Shown here one piece after another: positions 20,598 through 31,664 of a stretch of DNA of 64,000 nt. The DNA is taken from positions 62,001-126,000 of the forward strand of contig CANTFK010000966.1 in NCBI GenBank assembly GCA_947646735.1, given 5' to 3'. The notes below the pieces were generated by a model. That model worked only from the letters and a program-made list of their open reading frames with translations, was not told where the DNA came from and searched no databases. Within the stretch, counting starts at the first letter, position 1; each line of letters opens with the position of its first letter. The position numbers were made by a program, and so were the translations under genes. The DNA is from Peronospora farinosa. Lineage: Eukaryota > Oomycota > Peronosporomycetes > Peronosporales > Peronosporaceae.

Positions 20598-22433
20598 ATG
20601 TCTTCACTTCCTTCGTCACGTAGGTCCTTCACTGTCCCCTTTGTTGCTCATCCACCTTTAACTCGTGTCTGTCCAGCCATGTCTTCCCCTGGTTCTGATC
20701 CACCGTCTGCTGACCCACCGTCCGCTGACCCACCGTCTGAACAGCGGACTTCAATCGCCGTCGCGCCTTCGGTTTCTTCTCCATGTAGAGAGGCGTCCTT
20801 GGCCGACCTTCCCGGGCCGGTGTCTTCACCGTTGAGTGCTGCTAAAACTGTTGTCGTTCACAGCTCTCCTGTTTCCACCGCTTTGCCTCCTGCCGAGACA
20901 GCAGATGCTCCTGTCACGCCGACCCCCATGGTTGACCGTCCGTCTTCCGTACCCGTCAACGTACGAGCAGCTCTGCGGGAATTGCAAGCTCTCGCGGACG
21001 CCCATTCCCGCCGCATCGAAGACTGCGAGGGTCGGCTAGGTGTCCTTCCCCCTTCGGTCGCCTTGTTGGCCACTCGTTGTGAGCGGTTGGAGGAGACACT
21101 GCGCGAGACTGCACTGGTGGACCGTCTGCGATAAAAGGTCGACCACATCCGAAGCCGGTACTCGCTTCTCGCCGCAGAGCTCGACCATGTCGACTTCTCT
21201 GACGGGCCACCTCCGGGACCAGCTACTCCTTCGGCAGCTTCGCCCCCGGCCGCATGTTCCCCTTCGCGGCCGGCGAAAGCTCTTGGTAAACGGTCCCGGC
21301 GGCCGTCACCCCGGGTACCCGCCAAAGCCTCCAAGCTTCCGAAGCTCGACGCCTCTGCGATACCACCGTCGGCGGTCTTTGGTGGTCGTTCCCCTGTCGT
21401 GCTTTAGTCTTCGGACGACGACCTCAGCGACGACAGCGAGACCCTTCGGGCGGCTCTGGCCAAATCTCGGTCTGCTAGTCGGCGCCCTGCCAGTGCGAAC
21501 CCTGTACGTCTTCCGTCGACGTCCACTCCTCCATCGAGGGCCACCTCGGCCACCGGCCTCTCGTTGAAACGGGCGATGTTCGGGACATCGAACTCGGAGA
21601 CCGAGTCGTCTGTGGAGAAAAACAAGAGTGCGCCTACTGTCGCGGACAACACTTCGCCCCTTTTGACCGACTCCAGCCTGCTTCCCAGAGACGCCATGAT
21701 CCCCGGATACATGCAGTCGAAGACCTTCTCCGCCGCGGAAGTGGCACCTTGGCCGGTCGACCTGGTCAATTCGTGGTGCATTGTTACAATGTCTTCCACA
21801 GACTTGGTCGACCAGCTGGATCTACCTTGGGGTTGGTTTGGCCCTCCAGACGGAAACCTCGACCGGCCCCCCAAATGAAAGAGGTCGTTGGTGAACCCTC
21901 CAATGATCCAGAGATTGCTAGCGGCGGAACCTTGGGTGGAAGCTCGTGTTCCCATGCAGCCCGTTTCCTTCCGACCTGTTGGCTGGTTCGCCCAGTTGGC
22001 AGCGGCCTACATCCAGTTTGACGAAGAGCATAGTCAAGCACTTTGGGAGGCGACCCACTGCTTGTGGATCTCCAAGGACCAAGCGCGAGCGAACTCTTTC
22101 CTCGCGTCCTACTACAACGCGCGGAAGAAGCGTCGGAGTCGGGCAACTCGAGCCTGGCGGGAGGTGGTCGACCTTATCTTCATTGAGATGAGCAAGGGCC
22201 ACTGCGATCTCGACATCTTCCTGGATCCCTTCTTCCGTCATCTTCCTCGAACCCGCCGTGTGGTTTATTGGTTCCCTGGTCGTGAAGAGGGGTCGGACCC
22301 GGTCGACCTGCTTGAGGCCCTTCGGGTGTCGGATTCCGCGTGGCCGTGGCTCACCCAGTATCGTTTGTCTTCTGTGCCCCATCCTGGCGCTCTAGTTCCA
22401 CGCCTCAAAGGCAAGTTTGGGCCATCCGTTTAG
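20598..22433 (+). pseudogene. Antisense ORF of the retrotransposon, three in-frame stops
   Basis: One reading frame on the plus strand stays open for about 1.8 kb apart from TAA at 21132, TAG near 21405 and TGA at 21876. The same frame also starts inside the LTR (ATG 20340). The first ATG outside the LTR is 20598. The encoded sequence is non-repetitive and protein-like: a Pro/Ser-rich start, a helical segment with heptads (residues ALRELQALADAHSRRIEDCE), an acidic-basic linker (SSDDDLSDDSETLRAAL, KALGKRSRRPS), and a C-terminal block with many Trp (EVAPWPVDLVNSWCIV, RPVGWFAQLAAAYIQFDEEH, ATRAWREVVDLIFIEM). It ends 254 bp from the integrase stop on the opposite strand. I do not recognise the family. 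Position and orientation recall antisense ORFs of plant Tat-lineage elements. Confidence 0.65.
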
Positions 22434-22687
22434 GTCTTCCCTTGAACATGAATCTTCTTTTCTCTTCGATCCTATTTTGTGTGCTTGTCCATCTTCTATC
22501 TCCTCTTGCCATGTTTTCCTCTGTTCTAATTGATCTTGGTAATCTTCCTCCTTTGTTCTCCATTCTTCTATACTCCTAACTCGTGGAAGTTCGAGGTCGC
22601 CCCGCAGGCGACCCAAGTCTTCCAACGAGGGGCTGGGCCGACCATTGAGGGACTCGGTCCACCTTCCAAGAAACTTGCTACCGTCTG

Positions 22688-24673
22688 CTAGTTTTCATGG
22701 CTTTGCATTACTTCGAAGCGGTTATGGCTTGTCTTCTTGCGCTCGAAGTCCCGGAGTAAGGCTCCGCAATTCAGATCCACTTCGTCCACCCACGAGGGGT
22801 CAGGGTGTCCCTTCCATTGCACGAGGAATTCTCGTTGTTGCCTTCCATACCGAGTCTTCTTGCCTGTACGACTCTCTAAAATTTCTTCGACTTCATACTC
22901 GCCCTCTTCCAATTCCCGCACCCAGCTGTCTTCTGGTAACAGACATTCGTCGAAGTCGACTCGATCTGTTCCATCCACTTTCAGCTCGCTGTTCGGTCGA
23001 TCGGGGAACTCTCTGACGGGCTTGAGCTTGGAGATGTGCACGATTGGGAATAGTCTGTATTCTGTACCTCGTAACTCCAGACGTACTGCATGATCTCCGA
23101 CTAACTCCTGGACTCGGAACGGTCCGTGCCATAGGTGGGCCAATTTTTTGGCATACCCCTCCTTCACTCGGTCTAAGTATAGCCATACCCGGGCCCCTGG
23201 CTGAATTTCGTGGCCGACTACCCCTTCATTTTGTGCTTGCACCCGAGCCTGACTAGCCGCCCGTAAATTCTCGTTGACTTGGTCTCTTGCTCGCTGATAG
23301 TGACTCTGAATCCGATATCTCCATCTCCGAGGTCCTGAGTCTCGACGTCGAGTGTTCACCACCGGTAACATAGTCTCAAGAGTGGTCCTAGCATCCCATC
23401 CATGTACCAGATAGAACGGTGTTTCCTCACGTACTCTGTCTTGAGCCGTATTTAACGCGAACGTTAATCGTTCCGCGTATTCATCCCAGTCTCGCTGTCC
23501 CACGTCGGCTACGTACATCTTGAGCGATCTTGTTAGAGTCTGGACCATTCTCTCCGCAGTGCCGTTCGCTTGAGGTCGGTAGGCCATGGTCGCTCTCTGA
23601 CGTTGACCCACCATACGACTGAACGCTCGGAAGAAGTCCGACATAAACCCCGGTTCCCGATCGTGACGGATTGTCTCACTGGCACCAAAACGGCGGAAAA
23701 CGCATTCTTCATATCCCTCAGCTACTGTCTGGGCCGTCCGTGACGCACTTGCTTTAGCCATCACATAACCTGTGAACAGGTCGACCCAGATCAGTAGTTC
23801 CGTATTTCCTTTATGTGACTTGGGGAGAGATGGTATGTGGTCCATCGCGATAATTTGGAAGGGGTACGTCGCTTCAACATTCCCCGGAGACTTCCCTTGT
23901 AAAATGGGCCTCCCTTTCCCAGTCTCACAATCCATACACTGACCCACATATTTCTGAACACTCCGGAACAGACCCCTCCAATGACAATATCGTCGGATCC
24001 GATGATAAGTACGCCCGATCCCCTGATGGCCGCCTTCCAAACTCGTATGATAGTGATGGAGGACGTCGGCTTGGAGACTCTCAGGTATCACCAATCTGGC
24101 AGTTATGTCTCGGTCGTCTCCCTTGATTCTCTGGCCGGGGCAGTACACCAGCAGTCCTTCTTCACTTATCTCGTAATCCTCCGACATTTTGCTGCAGTTT
24201 CTGGCCGCTTCCACTGACAAGTCCTTCCAGTCTCCCTTCAAATATGCCTTCAACTCGCGTACCCAGCTCTCCTCTTCTTGCGCATCTCGGATCCTATCCA
24301 TCCGGAGTTGTTGTACCACATCTTCTTGCATGACCTCTCCCGATATTTTTACGGGGACCCGTGATCTCGTCACCGCAGATACCTTGACCGACTGACCCCG
24401 GTCTCTAGGGACCAACACCTCTGGCAGCCGATTGATTGTTTCTAGACCTGACCACTCTCCTCTTGGTATCGACTCGACCCCTTGTTGCTGATGTAAAGCT
24501 GCACTGGCCAACTGGTCTGCGCTCTGATTCCAGTCTCGTTTCACGTGTAGGACTGCATGGGTGGGCCACGACTGGAGCTTACTCAACGCCTTGGCCCGCA
24601 ACGGGGATAAACCTGAAGCTTTGCATTCAATCTCTCCACGCATCTGTCTTATACACCAGATTGGAGTCTCCAC
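22688..24673 (-). CDS. Retrotransposon integrase with chromodomain (and end of second RNase H)
   Basis: The 661-residue frame starts inside the second RNase H (motif VKRDWNQSADQLASAAL holds its last acidic residue). Integrase follows: a zinc-binding region with HHYHTSLEGGH and CMDCETGK (HHCC), catalytic core with Asp in IIAMDHIPSL, Asp in RHDREPGFMSDFF and Glu in QANGTAERMVQTL, then the GPFRVQELVGDHAVRLEL segment and a chromodomain (YEVEEILESR, REFLVQWKGHPDPSWV). Chromodomains of such elements bind modified histones and guide integration. The start codon is not real for this protein; it is the continuation of pol after a frame change near 24660. Confidence 0.9.
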   Translation of the reverse strand: METPIWCIRQMRGEIECKASGLSPLRAKALSKLQSWPTHAVLHVKRDWNQSADQLASAALHQQQGVESIPRGEWSGLETINRLPEVLVPRDRGQSVKVSAVTRSRVPVKISGEVMQEDVVQQLRMDRIRDAQEEESWVRELKAYLKGDWKDLSVEAARNCSKMSEDYEISEEGLLVYCPGQRIKGDDRDITARLVIPESLQADVLHHYHTSLEGGHQGIGRTYHRIRRYCHWRGLFRSVQKYVGQCMDCETGKGRPILQGKSPGNVEATYPFQIIAMDHIPSLPKSHKGNTELLIWVDLFTGYVMAKASASRTAQTVAEGYEECVFRRFGASETIRHDREPGFMSDFFRAFSRMVGQRQRATMAYRPQANGTAERMVQTLTRSLKMYVADVGQRDWDEYAERLTFALNTAQDRVREETPFYLVHGWDARTTLETMLPVVNTRRRDSGPRRWRYRIQSHYQRARDQVNENLRAASQARVQAQNEGVVGHEIQPGARVWLYLDRVKEGYAKKLAHLWHGPFRVQELVGDHAVRLELRGTEYRLFPIVHISKLKPVREFPDRPNSELKVDGTDRVDFDECLLPEDSWVRELEEGEYEVEEILESRTGKKTRYGRQQREFLVQWKGHPDPSWVDEVDLNCGALLRDFERKKTSHNRFEVMQSHEN

Positions 24674-26881
24674 AAATAATCAAACGCCGTCGCTCCATTG
24701 GCTCCAACAGGTCAAAACCCAGTAACATGCCCTCATATTCAGCTTCATTCACCGTAGACTTGTCGAGATATTTCGATGCAGCTGCAACTATAGTCCATGC
24801 AGGGAGTCTCCACACAATAGCGCTGCAAGCACCTCCCCCTTGTTTCACCCGGGCCGACCCATCGAAACTCATCACATACAGTTCTTCGTTTGGTTCCACT
24901 GTGGGCGTCGGTAGGTCGACCACTTGCCTGGATTGCTTCTTGGGAGCAATTGACGACAGAATTGAGTCCACATTCTCTCGAGGCGTGATGCTGGCTGCTA
25001 ACGCCCCCAGTACCTGGTCCTCGCCTTTCTTGCATTTCACAATCTCCAAAGTCCACTGTGACAACAGAGCGGCCCAATTTCCCAAGCGACCTTGCAACCC
25101 CGAAGACTTCACTAGCCAGGCTAGTGTAGAATGCCTCGTCAGAACCTTGAGAGGTCGGGTGACCAACATCGTGAAGCAAGTTTCCAATATTCGTAACAAC
25201 GCCAGCACTTCCTTTTCCACTGTGCTATAGTTCACCTCGTTTGACTTGAGGGTTCGGCTCGTAAACATTACCGGCATGTACATGCCGTCGTAATTCTGCA
25301 CCAACGACGCCGAGATAGCCCAATCACTTGCGTAGACAATGATGACCGCCTCTCTAGCCGGGTCGAAATGTCGTAGGATGGGCGCCGTAGCAATCTTGTT
25401 CTTGAGCATGGCAAACGCTACTTGTACCTTCGACCATTTTCCTTCGTCGTCTTCCTGGGCCGCCACTTCCTCGTTAGCCTTCAATTTGCACCTCCAAGCG
25501 TGAAAATCCACCTCTCTCAGTTCGTAAAGGATCGACGCGTATATGGCATAATCTTCGATGTACCTGCTGTAGTAATTTAGGCTTCCTAGAAAGGACTGCA
25601 TAGCCTTCAGCGTTGTCGGTAGAGGTAGGTCGACCAAAGACTGAAGATCCTTTGGGTGGGCCTCTAGTCCTTCCTTGGAAACTCGATGTCCAAGATACTC
25701 GACCTTCCGACATCCCCACGTACTCTTGACGGCACTGACCGACAAATTCCAATAGTCACACACGTCTAGCAGCCGCTCCACTTTCTGGCATAATACGTCC
25801 CACGATTCGGCCGGAACAAGTATATCGTCAATGTATGATCGTCGACCCAATACCGAGAGGCCCGATTTTGCATCTGGTTCCCCTGTTGCAAACAAATCCT
25901 CTGTTTCCTCTGTGGCAGCCCCTGGCGAAATCCGTAAGAAAATCCATATAACGCATTATCCAACAACCTTTGATATATCTGAGGCGCATTCTTAAGCCCA
26001 AAAGGCATCCGAAGCCATTCAAATAATCCCAGTGGAGTAACGAAAGCTGAGATTAGTCTCGCCCTTTCGGTCATACTGACGACCCAAAAACCACTCGCCA
26101 TATCAAGAGAACAGTACCACAAAGCTCCGTCCAAGTCCTCCAGTAATTCGTTAATCAACGGCATCGGGTATACCATAAGCTGGGTGAGATCATTCACCAA
26201 CCGATAGTCGATACACAATCGAATATCGACCCCATTCTTCTTCACGATAATTACAATTGGGCTGGCCCATGGCGAGGTGGAAGGCTGAATGATCTTTGCT
26301 GATAACAGTCCCTTGATCAGGTCGGCTAGCTTCTCTCTGAATTGAGGGGCCACCTTCCGTACGCGTTGCGCGATCGGTCTTGCGTTCCCCACATCGATAT
26401 CGCATATCGCTCCTCGGGCGGCCGGGGGTAAGGCGTTACCTTTGCCCATCAGCAGATGTCGTTTCTTCCATATTATTTGTCGCAACCGGTCCACCTCTTC
26501 GGGAGTGTTCCCATCTGGATCAGGAATCTGTATATCTTCTAACGCAATGCCTTCAGATGAGGGGTCCACTTCCGGTACGACCGCCCACCCTGGCCTTATG
26601 TCTTCGGCCCAAAGTTCCCCACTCTCGAAAGAACACACCTGGTCATCTGCCTGTAACAAGTCTACCAGTTTGGCTTCCTTCTCATTGGTGGTGATCACTG
26701 CATGTAGGTCTTCTTTAGCTACACTCCGCTCCTGGGCGGACCCCTCCTGCCAATTCACCTTCTCTTCGCACGGTTGTTCTTCTCTGTCGGGTACCGGTTG
26801 GTGTGTCATATTCATCATTGGGGCTGGGGCCGCTGGTCGCTGTAAGATGTGTGACGGAGTCTTATACTCTGGTCTCTCCAC
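24627..26881 (-). pseudogene. Retrotransposon reverse transcriptase and RNase H, frameshifted
   Basis: Two overlapping frames carry the domain. 26881-25766 gives the RT N-terminal part (ICDIDVGNARPIAQRVRKV, SPWASPIVIIVKKNG, CIDYRLVND, WLRMPFGLKNAPQIYQRLL). 25895-24627 continues with the catalytic RRSYIDDILVPAE, the thumb, a Ty3 RNase H (YASDWAISASLVQ, NYSTVEKEVLALL, VLTRHSTL) and a second RNase H (FDGSARVKQGGGACSAIVW, NEAEYEGMLLGFDLL, RLIICGDSNLV). In the first RNase H the usual Asp of DAS and of TDH are Tyr and Arg, so it is probably only a structural tether. The second keeps its acidic residues. The frame change lies between about 25830 and 25895. Confidence 0.88.
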
Positions 26882-27020
26882 TAGTGGCCCCTCTTCCTCT
26901 TCCGTTGGGTCGACCTGATGGTCGACTTGGTCAGTGGTAGATTCATAAGCCAGATTTAGCCATTCCGCATATCTTCGAGAGCCTACCGAGACAAACCCTG
27001 GCGTTCTCGGAACTTGCTCC

Positions 27021-27965
27021 CTAGTTCAACCACATACCTAACTTGGTATCTTCATGCAATGTTAAGGGGCGAGGGCTGACATTGGTTATCTTCAAAATCG
27101 GTCGACGTCCTATCCCTTGTATCATGGTGGTCACCCATCGTTCGCCTCTCGTGACCCACAATTTCCACTGTTCTGAGGTCGACCTTTTGAGAGGCACTTC
27201 CGTACATCCTCCAACGGATATCTGTACATACCGACCCACTTTCACATCCGATACTCGAGTATTGTAAAGCGTCCTTCGCCCGGTCAATTGTACTCTGACT
27301 TCATCGGGGAGGCAGAGAGTTCCGTCGGCCAAGTCTAACCGGATACCGGCGGGGACCATGAAGTCCATCCCCAAAATTGCATCTTGGCCTACCATAGGGC
27401 CTACCCACACCTTAAAGATGTACACCAAGTTCCCATTCAGAGTGACCTTGATGCGAGTGCGCCCCTCCGTGGTGTATACGGCTTCCCCAATACCAATACA
27501 CTCTTGTCGTTCACTTTCATCAATTTGGCAGCCTACCTTACGAGCAAAGGCGATATCCAGAATGGATATCTCGGCACCAGTATCGAACAACAAATTTGCA
27601 TGGTCGTTGTTGACCTTTCCAGAGGCTTTCGCTTGCCTGAACCATTTAGTAGGGGCGTGGTATTTCCAGTACCCCCTAGACTCGCCTGGCAATAAGTCCA
27701 ACTCCATTACTGAACTTTCTCGAACAAAATTATTAGGCTCATTCAAAGAAGCAACATGGACCACAGGGTAATTTCCAATCTTCGATATATTTCCAATCTT
27801 AACTGGAATACCCGTCTCCTCCTTGGGCTGTTTCTCCACATATGCAAAGATGCAACAATTAGAACGCTCGGCTCGTACCAGATTCCAACCTGGCGAGCGT
27901 CCTAATTTGCCATCTTCTCGAGTTTCTCCGGGAACATCCCTGCATGCTTGGCTGGGTTGTACCAT
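27021..27965 (-). CDS. Retrotransposon aspartic protease region
   Basis: A pepsin-like retroviral-type aspartic protease domain is visible: LLFDTGAEISILDIAFARK holds the catalytic DTG(A), followed by the GQDAILGMDFMVPAGI flap-distal motif. It should cut the Gag-Pol polyprotein. The frame overlaps the 3' end of the gag frame (27902) by about 60 bp in a different phase, which would fit a programmed frameshift for Gag-Pol; no slippery site was verified. Confidence 0.85.
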   Translation of the reverse strand: MVQPSQACRDVPGETREDGKLGRSPGWNLVRAERSNCCIFAYVEKQPKEETGIPVKIGNISKIGNYPVVHVASLNEPNNFVRESSVMELDLLPGESRGYWKYHAPTKWFRQAKASGKVNNDHANLLFDTGAEISILDIAFARKVGCQIDESERQECIGIGEAVYTTEGRTRIKVTLNGNLVYIFKVWVGPMVGQDAILGMDFMVPAGIRLDLADGTLCLPDEVRVQLTGRRTLYNTRVSDVKVGRYVQISVGGCTEVPLKRSTSEQWKLWVTRGERWVTTMIQGIGRRPILKITNVSPRPLTLHEDTKLGMWLN

Positions 27966-30423
27966 TGACGGAACAAATTATAGAACTCCTCCATCTGGCA
28001 CTTCCCAATCTCGTGAATCTCTCCACAACCCCGGCATACAAACAGGCAGCGATCTGATGGATGACCCTTCCTTCCACAGCGGTCGCAGGTCAATCTTTTC
28101 CAGCAATTCAGATCTCCGTGTTTCTTGGACCCGCAATATGCGCATCTCGTGTTAGGGGTCGCTGATGATGGGCCGGGTCGCTGGTCTACTGCCTGGCGAT
28201 GTTGGTCGGCCTCCCTAGTCGGTAGATTCTTTGAGAACCTCACACTTGGGTCCCTTCCTGCTTCTTTCTCCATAAGGTAGACTCGTCTTAAATCTCCTTC
28301 ATTCTCCGAAGAGTCTGGGCTGGAATCTTCAGAGCTCGAGTCTTCCAGGGGCGTCCGTACTGCATGTATGGAGCGGCGGTTCATATCTCTCGGCCTCTCG
28401 GGTAGTGCCGGTGCCTTCTGACGAAACTTGTTTGATCCAAACAGCATCTTGCCTCGTCTTGCCTTCGTCCGCTGACATGCTGTCAATACTTCCTCCAATT
28501 CTTCCACGTCCGCCAGACGCAACATAGTCAACTTGTCTGCTAGCTCTGGGTCGTCCACCGTCAAAATGTAGTGATCGACGTGATCCTTCTGAATCTTGGG
28601 CGACCCATCCTTAATCTTCATCTTCGCCCTGAGTCCAAGCACATTCAGGCGGTACAGATAATCCAGCGGGGTCTCTTCCGACCTTTTCTTCGCATGGTAG
28701 TACTGGCGGGCGACCGGTACCCCCGTGCCACAGAACCGAATCATGAACTCTTGGATTAAGTCCTTCCAGTTTCCTCGGACTGAGCGACCCAGTTGACGGT
28801 ACCAATTCTGTGCCGGTCCAGTCAGCAATCCTCCAAAAACGAGACATCGTTCGTCATCTGGTGCTTGGTCTCTTATAAATGCTGTCTTGACCGTCGATAC
28901 CCAGCTGCGCGCTCTGTCTTCGTCTTGGTCTCTTCCATGAAATTCTTTAAGGTCCGAGGTCGCCGATAGTTTGATGCGAGGGACCATATTTGGCATCTGT
29001 CCCAGCGCTGCGTTCGCCATCATCGACTGAGGTCCCCTCAAATCCATGTTGTCAGGGTCGAACTCACAGGAACCGACGGATTCCATATCGACGTCGGTCA
29101 TCGTGTGGCCTCTTGGCATTTGTATGCCTGGATGCTGGTCATGGTGAGCGGTCGTCCTTTGCGCCTCTGGTCTTCCTCCTGCTACACTCCCGTTAGGGTG
29201 TGCCCGCGGTACTTGGCGTTCATTCAAAAATCTTGCCATCGCCGCGTCGAAGAGGGTCTGCAGATCACCTACCGGGTAGGTAGGTCCTTCCCCCCAGCAT
29301 CTTCGTCACGGGGCAGAGCAAATTCCAACTTTTTCTCTTGCTGATTTCCCATTGGCTGAAAATCGGAATGATTTTCATTCTTGCCACGCGTCGCCGTTTC
29401 GAGACCACTTGGCTCCTGCTCCGCGCTGCGCGCTCGGGCCTGGAGCAGCGCCGCCCCAGTTGGGCCTAGGGGCATCCTAGTGACCGACCCAGTTGAGGAC
29501 GATCCTGGGGACCACGGTGCTGCTTCCCTCTGGCCGCTTGGCATCCGGTGTTGAGATGGGTCTTGATTCGCCCCTGGGTGGCCGGCGGCTCCGTACATGT
29601 GAGGATACACCGTGATGTCTTGAAGCGTCATCTGGCTGTCCTTGGACCGTGTTTGTGTGGGTGTCCCCAGAGGTGGGTGTTCCTTTGCTGGCGTGGTACC
29701 AACTAGGATCGACAGACGCTTGTGTATATGCTCTAACGTCTGTTGTGATTCTGTCGAATCCCAGGGACAGCAGGTCGTCCGGGTCGAACCGACCTGCGAC
29801 CATGTTCGCTTCACGAAGCATGGTGACCAGCGCTGTGATCGCGTCCGTGACGGAGTGCAGCCGTGGCAGGGTCGACACCGGCCCAGTGAGTTGACCCAGC
29901 TGCCGGATCTCCAGGATCTTCGCGACGGGGTCGCTCTCCAGGAACGCGTTCAGCTTGCGTTGGTGGTAGGCCCTCGTGACATCAGCGTCTGACCATGACG
30001 CCAGTCCTGCCTTCTCGGGGCCTATCGACTTGGTGTTTCCGGGTGCCTTCATCCGGAACTTCGTCGGCTTGGACTGCGCGATCTTGTTTTGTTGTTTTTT
30101 GGGGACCTTAGCCTCTCGGTTTTCACCGTCGGCTGATGGTCCTCTGGATCATGATAGGCGTCATGACCCAAGGTGTCCTCTACGAGGACATAGGGAGGGT
30201 ATTTAGGTTTTTCTTCAATGAATTCAACCTCGACCATGTTGACCGGGCCCCTCCCAAGGCCCGGTCGGTCCTTCGATCCTTTGTTTGTTTCTTCTTGAGT
30301 CACTGGCGATCGGTCTTCCAGTGGCTCTTCGGTCTTGTGCTCCTTCTTGACATGAACATCTTTATCGTCTTGGGACTCGCGGTGAAATCCCGCGTCTTCC
30401 GAAGATCCGGGCACGCGCACCAT
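27902..30423 (-). CDS. Retrotransposon gag region, several frames
   Basis: The main frame (29239-27902, 445 residues) has a capsid-like segment (WVSTVKTAFIRDQAPDDER, WKDLIQEFMIRFCG, RSEETPLDYLYRLNVLG) and a Cys-rich nucleocapsid with CAYCGSKKHGDLNC, CDRCGRKGHPSDRC and CRGCGEIHEIGKC. Upstream frames 29814-29269, 30052-29477 and 30423-30049 look like its N-terminal part split by frame changes. The last starts with ATG exactly at the LTR border. The 30423-30049 frame ends in TGA that overlaps the ATG of the next frame (ATGA at 30052-30049). Whether the splits are decay or real separate ORFs cannot be told here. Confidence 0.75.
30405..30422 (-). other. Putative tRNA primer-binding site
   Basis: Directly inside the 5' LTR, one base away, the minus strand reads TGGTGCGCGTGCCCGGAT. 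TGG at this place is the usual start of a site complementary to a tRNA 3' CCA end. The matching tRNA would end GGGCACGCGCACCA; I cannot name it. Confidence 0.6.
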
Positions 30424-31664
30424 TGTGGTGGAGTGGGTTCTCAAAATTGTATGATGAGACCCCAAACCACTCACTGTGCCGGACTGCCGACTGTCGGAGG
30501 GGGTACCCCGATGCCGCGTATGGACCTTCTTCTCACCTTGTGTACCCGTCGGCTGGCGGGTTGCACTCTTCGGAGGACTTGGTGAGGATGTAGACGTCTG
30601 CCTTGAGGGAGGTAGACCTGGGGGGCCTCGAGTGGATATGCTTCACTCGGTGGGCCGGTAGGTGGCCACTCGATCGACCTTGTCGAGAGTGGACTTAGAG
30701 CCAAATTCTTCAGGGGAGCTTGTCGTCCCTGGCCTTTTCCTTCTTGTTTCAGGGGTATTAACCACCTGACCTTTACGTTGCTCCCGGACCTTGAGGTGAG
30801 GGAGACCGCTTCCGATAGCGGGTCTTGGGGGGTGTTGCTACTCGAACGAGCTCACAGGCCAAATATATCCTGGAGCTCTATTCGCACTTGAACTTCGCTA
30901 CACAACTGTCTTCGACGGGGGGCCAAAATATATCCCTTCCCGGAACAGTGAGTAACTTAGAACAAGTTCTTCTTGGGTGACGGAGTCGTGCCACGTAGAT
31001 CGCAAATTGAGTAGTATTTAATATAGTCCTATCCTTTTAACTCCTTTACTCTATCCTTGCCTGAAGCTCTGATTCCTTGCGTCGACTGGTCTGATCCTTG
31101 TATTAACTGGTCAGGAGTGGCTGAACCCCGAGGGGCCGAGGTCGACCAATGAGGGATCCAGGTCGACCAATGAGGGACCCAGGTCTACCAATGAGGGACC
31201 CAGGTCAACCAACGAGGGACCAGGTCTACCGATGAGGGACCGGGTCGACCGACGAGGGACCAGGTCGACCGATGAGGGACCGGGACCGACGAGGGACCGG
31301 GTCGACCAATGAGGGACCCAGGTCGACCAATGAGGGACCGGGTCGACCAATGAGGGACCCAGGTCGACCAATGAGGGACCGGGTCGACCAACGAGGGACC
31401 CAGGTCGACCGATGAGGGACCCGGGTCTACCAACGAGGGGCCAGGTCGATCAATGAACGGCCATGATCAACTTCCTTCGGTACCGGTTAACCGGTACCCT
31501 GATACTGATTTTTCTTCGGTGGGTCCTGCGGATTGTCCTCCACCAACGGTCGCTCCCCTTCGAGGCCCCTGTCTCTCTGGTCCCCCGTCCCTGACCCACG
31601 GCCTATACTCCGAATCCAACTGGATTCTGGGACCTCCACATCACAAAATTAGCACTTCACCACA
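30424..31664 (-). repeat. 5' LTR of the nested element
   Basis: Same structure as 19314-20551: TGTGGTG...CACCACA ends and an internal minisatellite. The right end at 31664 is followed by the TTAC duplication and then by the resumed pol frame of the host element. Confidence 0.93.
31139..31456. repeat. LTR-internal minisatellite, right copy
   Basis: Units of about 19-21 bp with the core GACCAATGAGGGACC are repeated in direct orientation. Compared with 20029-20345 the number and order of AATGAGG and GATGAGG type units differ. Confidence 0.92.

Larger units (their letters stand above)
19314..31664 (-). mobile_element. Complete 12.35-kb LTR retrotransposon, Ty3/gypsy with dual RNase H and chromodomain (Chronos-like)
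   Basis: Two LTRs (30424-31664 at the 5' end, 19314-20551 at the 3' end) flank an internal region read on the minus strand: gag with zinc knuckles, aspartic protease, reverse transcriptase, a Ty3-type RNase H with lost acidic residues, a second complete RNase H, integrase, and a chromodomain. Dual RNase H Ty3/gypsy elements are known from oomycetes (Chronos group) and, by convergence, from plant Tat elements. Between integrase and 3' LTR lies a plus-strand (antisense) ORF of about 2 kb. About 16 differences in the first roughly 720 aligned LTR bases (counted by eye) suggest a middle-aged insertion. Frameshifts in gag and pol make autonomous activity unlikely. Confidence 0.9.
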
